64,000 nt of DNA from Nymphaea colorata (GCF_008831285.2 NC_045143.1:12823214-12887213), one strand, 5' to 3'. Counted from the stretch's first letter, positions 1-14,209 are shown. The notes: generated by a model not told the origin, from the letters alone. Made by a program: numbers and translations.

Positions 1-1107
1 TTAGAAACTTAATCCAAAATTTCTTGTAGATTCATAAAACATTTTTTAGTATACATAATGAATCTGCCCTAAGGTTGGAACCATATTTATGGAACAGTTA
101 CATACCGTTCTACTTGCTAAACTGACCCCAAAGTAGCAAGTTGTGCATGGTCGCAGCCGCTCACATTGTTCACCCTAGTCAATTTTACCGGGTTGAACAA
201 TATGAGATGCCAAAAAAAATCAAACTCTGACAGATAAAATAAAGAACTAAAACATCAAAAACAGTATTTTATTTAGGTCTGTTAATTGATCAAATTCGGA
301 TCAGATATCTAACCGAATGCATTAAATATATCATATATGAAAACAATAGATATATCATTACAAAATCGCATCAGATTCAGTTTTAAAAATTGTGTCAGAT
401 CAAATTCAGTTTTGAACTTGGTATCAAATAAATATGTGATCAGATATTAGACATCCGTTCGGATATTGGTATCATATAAATATCAAATTGAAAAATATAA
501 ATCCGATCACATAATAAACATTAAGAAAAAAAATACCTGATTCAAAATTTAAATAGCCTGAGTCTCGATTTAAATATCCAAACCAGACTCTAGCTAAAAT
601 TGAAACCTGAATGTCTAATTCAAAGTTATTACACTTAAACATTGTCTCTCAAACAAACCTTGTCTAGGTCAGATCTAGGTTTCAAATCCAGGCTCGGTCC
701 AAGTAAGGGTGCTGTCATGCACCAGCCAGCTTTGTGCCTTTATAATGGCACCATCTCGCCAACTCCCACCCACCTTTTGGATATAGAACTAAATTTATGA
801 ACGTTATATTCGTTATTTATTAAAACACGAGAAGTCATGTTTTCAGTTAATAAATTTGTCTCCATAACAAATTAAGAGCAACATCAATTTTATAATCAAC
901 GCTCTAATACTTTGAAAATTCTTATAAGGGGTATTTAAGTTGTTAAACATGTGAGCAAATAGAATTTAAAAGCAAAAAGGGAAATATATAAAGGTTTTCA
1001 ATCTTGCAGACATGAGAAGGTTTCGGTATGGTTCTTGAGGAATGTAACTCGATTTGACAAATTAAAAGAACAAAAAAATATATTTAGTAATACATAAATA
1101 GATAGAT

Positions 1108-1110
<3 letters not shown>

Positions 1111-1146
<36 letters not shown>
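1111..1146. repeat. (GA)18 microsatellite
   Basis: Uninterrupted GA dinucleotide run, preceded by a short GATA-like stretch. Confidence 0.95.
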
Positions 1147-1149
<3 letters not shown>

Positions 1150-3255
1150 GTTTTTTATCTATTGTGAATGACACACAGGAGAGTAGAAAATGCACATAAA
1201 TCTAAAAAATAATAATGGGAAAATGAACTTTTACTTCATGAAAATTTCTTTAACAGATATTTTATATAAATAAGAAACAAAATCCATATTTCAAGTAAGC
1301 TTTTGTTATTGAAATAGTTTTCTTATTTAACTAATATATTCCAATAATTAATTGACCAGTTATTGGATCAACTAAACTATAGGAAGATTCATTAATGCAA
1401 TCAATTAATCAAAATAAAAAGAGAACGATGATCTAGAAAACATTTTAAATAAAAAGAAACATAACAATTAAAAAAATTTAAGAAACATGAAATTATTTTA
1501 TAATGACAACTAATGATATAGAAATAACAATAATGTGGAAATGGTTAATATTCTATTAATAACATTAGCTAAAATAATTGAAAAGCTGAATACGTTTGCC
1601 ACTGATCCATGCCAATTATTCTCATGACACCCTTGTTTTTGCAATATCAGATCTTATTACGTTTGCATATTCTGCTCTTTAATTTTTTTAGCTAATTTTA
1701 TTTTTCTGAACATTTATGCTTTTCATGTTCATGTTATTTTTATACTACTAGTTATTTATAAAAAATAGTTTCAATTTTCTTAAAGAAGTTTCATATTTTT
1801 TTCGAACATTTTATCTAACCATTTTTTCTTCTTCTAAATATTTGTCTACGAAAGCTTGCTTTGTTGATCAATTAGTTAAACATTTTCTGCAGCACAAAAA
1901 CATTGATTTGATTAATTCAGTAAATGGTTCCCATTTTTTTATTAGTTGATTAAATAAAGCACCTCATTTTTGTATTTTGTATCTTACCTGGACAAAACAT
2001 AACTATAGAGTCTCAAATAGTTTTGTGGCAATTATGGCTAAAGTTGCTTTTCAAATTGGTTCAGTACCAAATTCTAAACATAAATTTTTCTGTGTATTTT
2101 ATTATTGTTTCCAAACCGCTTTCCAACTTGCATGGTTCATGACCTTGGATAGTGTCAGGCCATCCCATTTCATCTGAATAGGAATATGATTATCCCAAAC
2201 CTATGAAAAACCTAGTCTCCTAGGTGAACCCTAGGCTACCATATTACCCTTAAACCCTAGAAACCACCAAACACGACCTTATTTGATTATATTGCTATCA
2301 ATCAAACCTTTTGAAGTCTTAGATTGGTCCTACTACCTTCATTTTCGATTACCCGTGCTCTGCATTGCTCATTTTGGCTTCAAGCAACTCAATTGAACTT
2401 GGAATACCCCATTTCACCAAAAACGATAGGTTTTCAACCCCATCTTTGGTCCTCAACTGGAATCAAGCCTAAAGTAAGTCCATCATAGTGTATCCAGCCT
2501 AGCTTTTAATAGTTCACAGAGTACAATTGCTAAATTTTAGTTCTATGAAGTTCATATCTTAAAAGGAAGATCAACCCACTACCCATTTGACCATTTCAAC
2601 CAAATTCCATGACGGTCAGCATGAGTTAAGCCAACCCAAGCCTAGTACCTAGTAATCAGACTAAAATAGCTTAACCTTAGTTCGACTCCGGCTAGGTCAT
2701 CCTGGATTTAGTTCAATTTACTTTTCAAAATGCTAGAAAGGCACTCCCCTGGTGTCAGTCACTCCATTTCTATTGTTCGAGCTTGATTTGATCACAGTTC
2801 TATCTTGTCTACTACTACTAAGCAGGGAATATCTTCTTCATGAGTGATCTAAATTCTCCCAATTCAATTCTAGTGACATCATTCATGGTGGAACACAATT
2901 TGAGTTTTGCAAATTCGATAATTTTATACACTTTACTCCTATTTATGTTGGGAGCTCATTTCAGCATTATTTTCATCAAAATTTCTGAATTTCTTGATTG
3001 ATCACCAAAACCCTACCCAGAGTCGGACAATTATTCATTTCCCCATTTTAACCGTAGTTTTCTCAAATTTTTCTATCTGTTGCATTGATTTTAGAAAAAC
3101 TGACTTTTTCACCATCCTAGACATTGTCTTTATATGCTGTCTATACCAAGTTAGAATCTAGTGCATGACGCTAATCTTGCCAAATTTTGAAGACCGAACT
3201 CCATGGATCGCCACTTTAGGCAGGTCCTACCTGAAGTAGTTCACTGAACCCCAGT

Positions 3256-3435
3256 CCACCATAAACAGCTTCAATAAAACCTACAAACCCTAGTTTCATT
3301 TGAACTACCATAAATAGTCTCAGTAAGGCCTGGAAACCCTATAGGATCCTATCAAAAATAGCTTATATAGGTCCCACAAACCTCAGTCTTACGATGCCTA
3401 CTAGAAATAGCCTTAGTGGGACCCACTGATCCAAA
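3256..3435. repeat. Minisatellite of about 45-49 bp, four degenerate units
   Basis: Four imperfect units can be anchored on ATAAACAGCT (3,261), ATAAATAGTCT (3,310), AAAATAGCTT (about 3,354) and GAAATAGCC (about 3,403). Each is followed by a purine-rich piece and an ACAAACC or AAACCC-like piece. Units are strongly diverged, so the array is old. No coding role is apparent. Confidence 0.5.
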
Positions 3436-6400
3436 TTTGCCAAGTTTAGCTCTTCCCATGTAGCAGAATTTCATCTGTTTTGCATACGCTAGAACTCTCA
3501 ATACAAGAGGAATTTAACAATGTTTAGATAAACATTGGAATCATCAACTTTTCTACTATTGTTTGACGCATTTTGTCTACCATTTTTTGACTCCATGTTT
3601 ATGTAATTTGGTGCCCATCTTCTCTCCTTGTAAATGGAATACAAAAACCTGTTTTATGTAGCTCCTCTTGAAATTTCGTCAGACTTTATTGCTTCATGGC
3701 TCGCAAATCATAGAATCTCTCAATCCCATAAAAAACAAAGTGTATATCTATGTGTTAGCGTTCCAATCAATTCATGTTGTGAATTTTGAGCATTGTTTCA
3801 CCTTTTTGCTAGTTGGATTACAAGAACCTATATTATCTACAAATTGACTTTCTGAAAAAAAAAAACAAATGATGAGAATTTATGTCTTCTTGAGTGCTCA
3901 TCTTGTCAAGTCTTAGCTATATTTATGGTTGTCGAAGGTCATCAATCAAACATACTAAGTCACCCAGTTTAACATACTTTTTGTTTAACTTGCACACAGT
4001 CATCTCATTTTTATCAAACCCTTAACTTCCATAGCTTGTAAGCCCTGGCAATGGTGTAATATTGAAATGCTATAAAGTGCATTGTATTTACTACTAACAG
4101 TGTATCCACAAATATGAGCCCAAACTAATTTGTGCATCCAAAGTTCATCACTGAATAATATGTGCATTTATTCATATTGCAGAACATATGACTTTGGCGA
4201 CATCTAGGTCGAGTTTCAGCTATCGTTTTTCAATTGTGTCATTTTGAATGCTAGTTAGATGTGTCTCGGTGTCGTACATGCAATTTTGCATCAATCTAAG
4301 GTCATTACATTGGGTCTCTCCTTGTCAAAAATCAAATTGTTTTCTACAACATACTGTCGCATTTTCTACTAAATTGATTTTAACCTATGTTCATCACATT
4401 GTTTCTCAACGTCTGGACGACTTTTTTTAATCCTTCACTTCCATAGATTTTGAATGTAAAAGCTATTTTGTGTCAATCATAGCCCATTTAGGGTGTCTAC
4501 CACATCCAAATTTTCATTCTATTTTATGTCTTTAGCAGGCCTAGTTTTCTACTCAAGTGAGAGTAGTTTTCTTATGTTATAGTTTGGGTTCTATTGGCTG
4601 CTTTGGTTTTTCATTGAGTCATGCAGTTTCCTTATGATCTATAGAGTGTGTCCATTTGTTGCCCTGTCCACCATAGGCTCTTTGCCATCATATCAGATCC
4701 AGTGTCTAGCTTAGTGTTTTGTGTTACAATGTCATGTCTTTCTTTAGGTTCACATGCACTTGCAGGAATGAATACAAGAATGCTTCCGCAGAATTCAATG
4801 TTGATAGACTCACATCATGTTGCCTAAATTTTATTTGTGCTATTGCTTGTTTTATGTTTTGTTTACTAGCATGATCTTGGTTTGATTTCCAATCTTTCAT
4901 GTAATTAATATTGCATCACATATAATTTTCTTTTCATGGTAGTGTACACAAAAATGGTTTGTCATGCATCCATGCACATTGTTTAATATATTGGACATGT
5001 TAATGATACATAAACATTGTCACACACATGCACCAGCCTCTTAATAACCAATGTGGATTCAACAACATCTGTGTAGTTATTTGGAGATTCTTTCCTAGAG
5101 AAGGTTGAATGCTTTGGCATCATCTAGGGTGCAATTTCTATATAAGAATCATGATTCCAATGCATTTCAAATAAGTTTTCAAACTTCGTTTTGAAAATTC
5201 AAGCTTTATACTTGATTTACATATGCTTTTTTAAGTTGCTTTCCAAATGTGCTTTCCAAATTTAATTTTCATACAACACTTTCAAGGATATTCCAAAAAT
5301 CATCTTTAACTAATGCCCTAAATCAGTTTTTCAAAACATGCTTGTATCATGTAGTCATAAGTTGCCTATCATGACTAGATGATGATAATGGCTTTTTGAA
5401 TATGTTATTGCCGATGTCCTAAGGATCCATTTAGCCTTCTAAAATCAATTCTATTTCAAACTTTAGGATCATATGCATTCATGTTCACAATGTTATTAAG
5501 ATCACAAACATAACATTTAAAATACTTAGGCATTAAGCATAGCAATTTTAGGCCTTCAATTAGTTACCCCTAGTAAAGGCTCTAAAGATGGTCAATCCTT
5601 GTACCAACAAGATGAGTCTCATCTCTATTTCTTGCATAGGCAAGTACTTCAGTTTCCATCAATGTTGTGCACAAATTTTTCTCCAAAAAAGAATTTGCAT
5701 GTACCAAAGTGAAAACCATGGTAGGACATGTCTTTGTTCATCCAAATTGTCTCCACTTAATGTTCAATATCTCTAAGTATTACGTTTCATGCTGACATAT
5801 TACTTGACAACCATAGGGCTTTTAGGAATAGACCTAACAAGCATTGCATCTCATGTATTCTTAGGCATGATTTGTTAGTACTTGTTAAGACTTATTGAAG
5901 AGACTTTGCATGTCCTCATAACTGGCAAACCTACTTACTGCTTAATTTAGGTGTTGTATGGACTTTGCTCTTAATTATATGCTCCCTCTCCTAACGCTTT
6001 AATCTTCTTAGGCCACAATACATTAGAGCTCCCTGTTTCTTGCATATGTACATGTTTTCCAAAATTCTCCTACCCAGTATTGTTCTAGCCATCATGCTGC
6101 CAGTACTACTCATGCTATGAAGAGTTGGCTAATGCTTATATCTAGGCCACATTGGTGGACGCCCTCTTGCTTGTACCACTATGTGGAGATAGTCATATAT
6201 GATAAGTAACCAAAGAGAACAAAGAGCAACAAAACCTTGTAACACTTGATTTTAGATTATGTTGGACTTATGAAACTTGAGTAGTCCGAGGTGTCTTAAT
6301 GCCAGTTTCAAATGTTTGCATGTGAGAATCCGCCTCTTAGCAGCATATTATGTGTGCTTCATGACTGTATGTTAACAATGTTTGTTTGTATGTTGTACGC

Positions 6401-6699
6401 ATATTCAAAAGTTAATGAAAATCTAGACAACTTTCAAAAAGAGCCTTTTCTCTTCAAGTCAAAAAAAATGTCAGTGAGTCTTTTGGAAATCACTACCAAA
6501 TCTCTTATTGGCCTTGGGGTCAAATTTTCATTGAGTATATATTGTGTCTCACTATTTGGTTGACCCCACTAGTCTATCCCCTATTATTATGTCTATCTTT
6601 GAGTCATGTTACCAAGTCTTTGTCTCACATCTATCTCCATATCTTCATGCCGTTATGATGGAAGTTTCCCTCTAGATCATCATTGGTACTCCGTTGACC

Positions 6700-9600
6700 A
6701 CAGCAGTTAGGGGAATTCTTCCGACAAGTCATATCATTTGGCACTAGGATGATATGCTGAGTGACACAAACAGTTCGCCATGACATTCCCAACCTATTTG
6801 CTAGATTGTGAATTAGCTATAAAAACAAGATTGGGTATAAAGTGTGCCAATGGCAACCTGATTCATGCATTGGCAGAGCATTGGAACATATGCACCAACA
6901 CATTCTGGTTTCTATGATAGAAATAACAATGACATTAAATGAGTTCTCATATACCATGGGTCGTCAAAGCCTGTTGGTCACCCAGATGATATATTAGAGT
7001 ATAAGTTTCTTGTCAACCAATTGCAAGACAAGTTAAAGGAGATGCATTATCACTTGACAAGATCTAATAACTACTATGTCCCATAAGGAGGAGGAAATAA
7101 GTATATAGAGTTTTATGACTTCTATATGAAGGCCTGGGAGAAGATGGATATTACCCCTTGTCCAAAAAGGCTCTAGAATGGTATCAGATAAGTTTCTTCC
7201 TCACTACAATGAATTGGTGTTCTTTGTGGAAGAAAATGGACTCATGGATAGTCATATGTTTCAGCTCTTTAGAAGGAGAAGCACCTCGCACACTTGACTT
7301 TCTCTTGCTATGGTGGTTTTGGCATTTTGATATTAAAGGTTACTCAAGTTCATGATATAAGAGGAACCAGTTATTGAAGGATGCACCATAGTACTCCAAG
7401 TATGGTTTCTCAAGCATATAGCACTGTGTGCCAAGTTCTTCACGGTCACAGATGATTATCTACTTTCCATTTGCTAGTACTGCTAGATGAGATACCTGTA
7501 GAGGAGTTCGTATGGGGCTACTTCAACAATAACAAGAACCCACATCATTACACCCACTAGTTGAGAGCAAACTACAAGTTGCTTAGACCATTCTTCTCTA
7601 TTGCACATCAGCCAAAGAGATGCATCTATCAGTTTCCCCAAAAACACGTCAAGTTTCATCCCATGACTAATTAGGTAGTCATCACAAACTTTGAGATGGA
7701 GACACTACAATAGTAGGGAATCTAGTATGATGACCGTTAATGTTGAGAGTTGGTTGTGTATCTATGTCTTTTTCCTAAGGCAGTCATAACACCAAAGTAT
7801 ACTGAGTGGTGGGAGCTATCTATCCTTTCCTTTGTCAAGGAGAGTTGTAGTCAGTATCTTCGTCATGTTTTGCATGTGTCAAACTCCAATGTAGAAATTT
7901 TAAAATATTTTATTCAATAGCTTTCATTTTTTAATGTATCTCTTCTTTGCATGATCCTTTCTTCTATTGACAACCTAACCTAGGTAACATGGAATAAAAA
8001 GAAGCCAGATTGTTCCAAAAGCAAAAAAGGAAAAAACTTTTAATGAAGAAGAGTCAGAGCTCGAAGAGGTGCTTTAAGAGAAGAAGTTACAATTCTAAGG
8101 GTCAAGAGGGGAAGAAGTTTTCCAATGAAGAGGAAGACTCAGAGTTTGAATTGGAAGTTGACAATAATCAATGTAAGAGGAACTCAAAAAGCTCCAAGAA
8201 CAAGGAAAAGGATGAATCCAATCATGGGAGCCAAGATGAGAGAAATGTTCTCATTGAGTAGACGTGCGCTAAGATGGAAAAAATGGACAAAAAGATGATG
8301 ACATTCCAAGGTAAGTCCCTTAGTAAGAAGGTTTATACTCATGCATACTTCACAATGGGCTTAAAGGCGATGATGGTGTGGGGGATCTCCCAAGGAGATT
8401 CATCAAATTTGGTAGAAAAGGTGATCTACATAGCCACCTTAGCACATTCTTTGCAGATCATGGGCCCACTACTTAGGAAATCGTGTTTTGTTCTATTGCT
8501 TCCCAAAGAGTTTGAAGGGTATAGCTTCAAGGTGGTATGCGAAGAAAGCTAACCTAGTAGAATTGAAATATTTTGATAAGGTGGTGCAAATGTTTGTCAC
8601 GAGGTTTAGTCATAACACAAAGAGAACTACCATCACCATCAATTTCATCATAAACCTTAAACAGAAGTTGTGAGATAAGGTTCATGAATTTTTTTTGAGG
8701 TGGAAGGCTGCATGTAACCGATTCAATCTTAGGCCCAAAGATCATGTCATTGCCACAGTTTGATGATGTTCACCTAGCCATTGAGAAACATGCCTTCCTA
8801 GTTCTGGTACATTTTCTTCCTTGAATTGGCAATACAAGGACAATGGCTAGAAAGCAGATTACAAGATAACACTATTTAGTCATCCTTTGTAGCTAAAAAG
8901 GAGAAACCTAAGAAGGGAACAAAGTCGCTTTTGTCAATGTGTTTGCATCACATGCCACTTCATCACAATTCAATGGTGTAAATAATAACAAAGTAGGAAG
9001 TAGTAGTTGGATCAATAAACAAGGCATCAAGAAGGAAGGCTGGACGTCACAAGGGTCCAAGAAGTAGGGATTTAATAAGTGCAACAATCATTGTTGGTCC
9101 TATGAGAGAGAGTTTATGCCTAAGGACCAAATGAGAAAGCAAATTATGAAATGCATAATAGCTCAAGGAATGGTCATTAAATTGGCCATGGAGGCAGACC
9201 CACCAGTTGTTGAGGGCCACACAAGAACAATTTCTGCAAGTTTTATAGTGTCTATGGTCATGACATGGAGGAATTGTTTTGTATTAAAGAACATCATATG
9301 AAACTGTATCATTAATAGAAATTGATAGATGATGATAACTGGCCCGAAGTGCTTATGAATCTTTTTAGAGTCACGATGACTCCACCATGTCAGTTATCTC
9401 TATCAGAGGGGACAGCCTAAACCCTCACCAACGGTGTTCAGCATATCCATCTTAGATCTCATGGAGTCATTGAATAAGCACAAAGAGACAATGAATGTCA
9501 TCCTAAAAAAGATCAACGTTGAACCGAGCACAACCCTTCAGAAGGTTACAAATACAGTGAGTTCAGTCTTAGTGAATGCTCCAGTAACCTTCTTGGCTGA

Positions 9601-9850
9601 AAATCTGCCCAACCTACACATACATTTCACAAAAATGTCTAATACATTTGGCTAGAGCTAGAGGCATGACAGTTCCACAAGTACTTGTCGATAGGGGCAA
9701 TGACTCTAACATTTTTCCTGAGATGACAACCCTAAGCTTTGGGCATCAAGGTAGAAGTGCATACCCCAGAATTTGTGATCATCTTTGGACTTGACAACCA
9801 TTCCACATTGTCATAGGAGGCACTTGCAGAAGTCTAAGATTATTACATAA
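6700..9850 (+). mobile_element. Heavily decayed Ty3/Gypsy element (gag and protease remnants)
   Basis: Plus-strand translations show retrotransposon Gag-like pieces in several frames. Around 8,490-8,660 there is an LKGIASRWYAKK-like stretch followed by FVTRFSHN, the usual Gag core pattern. A 'F-LRWKAACNRF'-type segment follows at about 8,690-8,740. Around 9,665-9,760 a VPQVLVDRG stretch sits where the aspartic protease D-T/N-G motif belongs. Frames are broken every 30-90 codons and no LTR pair could be fixed. The part at 7,150-7,900 is coding-like too (for example KAVITPKYTEWWEL near 7,780-7,820) and recalls plant-mobile-domain-like sequences, which some plant Gypsy elements carry; this assignment is weak. 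Lineage may be Tat/Ogre- or Athila-like, by inference. Confidence 0.55.
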
Positions 9851-9859
9851 CTATGGTAC

Positions 9860-10270
9860 TTTGAGATATTTCAGTCCAAATATATTTACAACTTTCATAG
9901 ACTAAGATCATTTTCTTAAAGAGAGAGTTTCCATGTTTGTATGAGAGTCCATAAACAAAGTAAAAAATGAATGCTTATCAATTAATAATTGTGGGATACT
10001 TAGTCAATGACAATGACACAGTACAATAGATTCTGAGTGGACTAGGGCCCAAATATAATATGTTGGTTACTTCCTTGTTATGCTTACCAGATCTTCCTAC
10101 ATATGAAGTGTTGATTGCTAAGTTAATTTAGTATGTGATTACTTTAAAGAGATTTTCTAAGGGATCTTCTTCCCAAAGCAGCTCGCAGGACATATTGGCT
10201 ACTACTTTCTTTTATGGCCATGGACAAGGGGGATATAATAGTTGTGATAGAGAAGAATAATGTTGCATTA
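9860..10270 (+). mobile_element. Copia element C1, left part (gag remnant)
   Basis: Plus-strand translation across frames gives a Ty1/Copia Gag (UBN2-type) signature. A V-N-D-N-D piece is followed by ILSGLGPKYN and then LPDLPTYEVLIAKL at about 10,030-10,125, and a G-H-G-Q-G-G-Y-N piece near 10,225. Several stops interrupt it. The sequence is cut at about 10,292 by the Gypsy array. A Copia in the same orientation resumes right after the array at 30,211, so both pieces are read as one element split by the array. Confidence 0.65.
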
Positions 10271-10291
10271 GATTTCTCTATGGTTCTTCAG

Positions 10292-12801
10292 CAGAACCAT
10301 CCCCCTCTCAACTGAATGCTCTCTTCTCTCATTAGATATCTCTCTGGCTCTCTCTTTTGCTCATTCTCACCCTCTTTGATGTTGTTAGGTTGGATTGCAG
10401 CAAGGGGAACACGTCTTTCCCCTCACACCAGCAAATAGAAGGTGTTGGGGGTGACAACAACATATAACCTTTGCAGTTTGGGGAACGGTCGAGTGTTTGG
10501 GGTGGCTGTAGAGGACACTACAACAGCTAAAACTCTAAAAGAGGGATGAACAAGGCCTAATCGAGCCTATTTTGTCTAATGTTTTCCTTAAGTGCATGAA
10601 TAATTATTATTTGGGCATGCTAGATTCAAGATTGAATGTTTTAGTGCATAGGATACAGATTTTATTACATGGGAGAAGGTCCAGGACTGTTTTGGAGAGG
10701 CGAGGATCTACGGATATTTTGTTGGATGTTACGACACATGTGAGAAGGGAGAACCAATTTTCCTTTATAGGTTAAATTACGTTTTGAAGAAAGACGGAAC
10801 ATTTAAGTTATTAGGATCCAGATGTATGCAAGAGTGTGAGAAAACACCCTTTTATGGCTGATTTATTTGATATATGCTATTGCTAGTGAAATAGTATAGT
10901 AGCATCTTTGGATTGCTAATGGAAAAGTAAAATTACAAATGGTGATGCCTCAACAAGGTGTTAGGCACCTATTGAGTGTCTAATCTATTGACGATGTGCC
11001 TAAGGATGCATTTGAGAAAGTTCATGCATAATGACCTCTTAATTTTGGAAAAAACATAAAAAAATGGTCTATAGGCCGGTTCAACCTATCAGCATATACT
11101 CAAGTCAATGACTTATGTCTCAATAGTCTTATTTCTTACCTAACTAGATTTTAGAGTGAAATTAATGGAAAAGTTATTGCTTTGAATTTTTGCAGGTGCA
11201 CCGAGCACGTTCAGTAGACCTTGAGCGATAAAATGCAAAGCTCAAGGCGATTTTGGTATTTGTGGCGACGCATGATAAGTATGGCAGCATTCCAAGTAAA
11301 TCCTTGCTTGGGGCCGAATGTATAATGTGTGCTTTTCAGGATCATTAGATTCTATGATTGTGTTTTCTTGAATGATGTGTGATATAATGTGTTTATTGTC
11401 AAATGAATGTATCTATGTGATTGAATGATTATGAGATTGGTTTATCGTTTTTAAATTATTTCGTGATGATATGTGCATGATAAAAAGTATAATTTTTTAT
11501 GATAGATTAGAGGGGGTATTGATTCGAGTATCTCCTTGGCTCTGATTGTGCATTAGTGAGCATTCTAGCATGATATTTGCATAAGTCAACTACGATTCAA
11601 TCAGGGATCGAGACTACTCTCCTTGGTTTGTCTAAATTTTTGTATGATGTAATTGTTATGTTTGATTGATGTGAATGCTATAAGTTTTTTGTTGGGCAGT
11701 GATACAATTGAATGAATTTGAAGGGTAGAAGTACCTATAAAGTATGATGGTTAGATAAGAGTATTGAGTAAATGTGTAACCCTCGTATGGAGGCATTGTG
11801 AGGCATAGGTGCACCATGAAGTGAATCAACCTCATGTGCTAGTCAATCTTATTGTGAGAGGCTAGTGGATTATGGCAATATGTTTGGGATACATCTGCCC
11901 TCGTGACTGGTCTCGCCTGCTCAGAGCGCAAGCAGTGTAAGGTCGTAGGATATCATTGTGTGATGTGTTTGGACCATTGAGTTTCTGCCTTTCCAACTTG
12001 AGTGTCCTAGGGAAGACTAAGCAACTCTCTTTAAAATGAACACATCCATAGATGATTGCTCTACCACTGTAGCATGAATGGATTTGTATCATTTTGGGCC
12101 ACCACAAAGGTTGCCTATAGGTCACCCGTGGTATGCACGTGCATGTGTTTGCACCCACAAGAGTTGTCAATTCACTGAATTGAATATAAAGGAAATGAAT
12201 GTAAATATACCGAATGTGAATATGCTTTGAACAACATGTGTAGATTGTGTTTATTAAGAAGTCCCTACATATTGTGGAATATGTGAAGGACTCCCATGAC
12301 AAGTCATATGATTTCATGTGTTTATCATGACAGCGTAGTGTTTATGTTTTCGTATATGTTATATCATAGATTTGATCCCTTACCTTAATGGGTTAGGGAT
12401 TTATCTAGTTTCTTGTCAAAGTGTGAAATCTATGTCTTCTATTGTTCTTTTTTTTTTTAAGTTTGGTGGACAAAAGGTAGCAGGTTGATCAAATGACTTC
12501 GCTCAAATCCCACTAGGGAGATTTTGGGTCTATAATCATGTCAGCACATCTTATTTTGGTCACACTGATGTCTCGTTTTTGTTATACATCAATGTTGTGG
12601 TTTAGGAGGCATTTTTTGTTATGTGTGTCATTGGTAAATATGAAGTGATTTTGTATAAACTGAATTTGTTATATAATGGAATGTTTACCCCTTTGTCATT
12701 TTAATTTTCATAGCTCCTTTTTAATGTTGTGTCGTTGCACCTCGACGTATTACATTTTACGAAAAAAAATATTTGGGGGTTCCAAAGGGTTGGGTGCAAC
12801 A
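10292..12801 (+). repeat. 5' LTR of Gypsy copy A, truncated at its start
   Basis: Matches the 3' LTR from its position 27,929 onward (shared CTCTCAACTGAATGCTCTCT near the left edge) to a terminal CA at 12,801. About 645 bp of the LTR start is missing, so no target duplication is available on the left. It contains the CT-rich 'TTTGCTCATTCT' leader part, a poly-T run near 12,450 and the terminal segment GGGTTGGGTGCAACA. Confidence 0.8.
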
Positions 12802-12806
12802 ACTTT

Positions 12807-12818
12807 TGGTATCAGAGC
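12807..12818 (+). other. Primer binding site, initiator-Met tRNA (copy A)
   Basis: TGGTATCAGAGC, complementary to the 3' end of plant initiator tRNA-Met, lies 5 nt after the LTR end. Confidence 0.9.
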
Positions 12819-13369
12819 TATTGAAAACCTCATTGTGGACGTGAGCTAAAGTCTATCTGTGAAACTCCTAGGTGTGTACTACTTTATTGAGCTCTTATTG
12901 TAGTTTAAATGTTTACTATGATATATACTATATACGCATATGATAGGTTGGTGTTTTGAAATATTTTAACGACGCATCTTTACAATTTGATTTGAAAGAC
13001 TTGTCAAAGACTTTGTAATAAGAATGAGGGTTCTTGTTTGTACATATGGAGTACCAACATAGGAGTAAGAAGCTAGGTGGGCCGGCTACTAAGTCATAGA
13101 GAGAGCTGAGTTCGGCCCATTCAGATGCACATACACCACTTGATAGTAGTACGTCGGGGTACAGTTTGCCTAGATTGGTGTTGGTGCCCAAACCCCACAA
13201 CTACAGACTCTATCTATGGATCAGTATGTTATATTGCTGACAACTTTTCAGATGCTGACTTTCCTACTACAGTCGATGGTCAGTAACTAGAGGAACTAGG
13301 CATCTCCTACAAGAGACATCTCTGCACTGCCTAATGAGAAAGCAACTTCAGTGTCATTTAAGCAGTTCA

Positions 13370-14170
13370 TGTCGATGCAGTCACCTGTCTTCACTATAGA
13401 GGGCAACCCAGACGCGACAGAGGAGTAGATTGAAGAGGTAGAGTGCATCTTCGAGATCCTAAAGATCCAGAAGGAGATAAAGTGAATTACAGCTCATACT
13501 TGTTGAAGGGTTGTGCCAAACGGTAGTGAAAATCAACTCATGTGATTCGGTTTGCATGCCTACAACCAATCTCATGGAAGCAGTTCAGAGATTCATTCTT
13601 CAACTTACTTTCCAGCGCATGCAAGAAACAAAAAAATGCATGAGTTCCATGAGTTGCCACAAAATCCCTTGAGCATGGAGGAGTGTTTTACTAAGTATCA
13701 ACACTTATAGGTATTTTCCACATCTCTACATCACTAATGAGGCCAGAGCAAAAAAATTTATGCATGGATTGTGTGATAGACTGTGAAGCAAGGTAATGTC
13801 TAGCCGGTTTCGTGATTTGGACAAGATGGTCACCATGGCTAGACACATGGAAGAGGATTGGGCAAGGACGTAGATGGAACACCATAAGAAGACAAGCCAG
13901 CACTCGCATGGTGGGTGGATATAGGCCAAGCACCACAACTTCATAGGTAAGGTAAAGCCCTATGGGAGGGAAGACGATAGAGCATTCAAGCAGAACAGGC
14001 CTACCTGCAGTGACACTACATAGGGGGCAGTGACTACTTTGACTTTACCGAGTTGTACCACTTGTTCACGTGTACACCCTAAGAAGTCATGTTATCCGGA
14101 TACTGGAATGTGTTTACACTATGAAAGGATGGGACATTTTATTAAAATTGTCTCAAAATACGAGAAAGTG
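13370..14170 (+). pseudogene. Gag remnant of Gypsy copy A
   Basis: Plus-strand frames give FTIEGNPDATEE followed by EEVECIFEILK, the N-terminal Gag core. A zinc-knuckle remnant with a Y-E-R-M-G-H-F-I-K pattern lies at about 14,095-14,150. Stop codons and frameshifts are frequent, for instance a TAG inside the first motif. It aligns with the copy B gag at 20,300-21,080. Confidence 0.75.
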
Positions 14171-14209
14171 AGTTGAAGAAGCCTGAGGTTGGTTCTTCAA
14201 TTGCACGAA

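Larger units (their letters stand above)
1..6700. other. AT-rich non-coding DNA, no gene seen
   Basis: No reading frame longer than about 80 codons and no recognisable protein motif is seen on either strand. The first 700 bases hold many short related motifs (variants of GATCAGAT and TCAAATTC), as in old non-autonomous transposon sequence, but no terminal repeats could be fixed. Around 5,535-5,630 there is a stretch resembling 24,735-24,812, so at least part of this region is dispersed repeat, possibly LTR sequence of the Gypsy remnant that follows. Confidence 0.6.
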
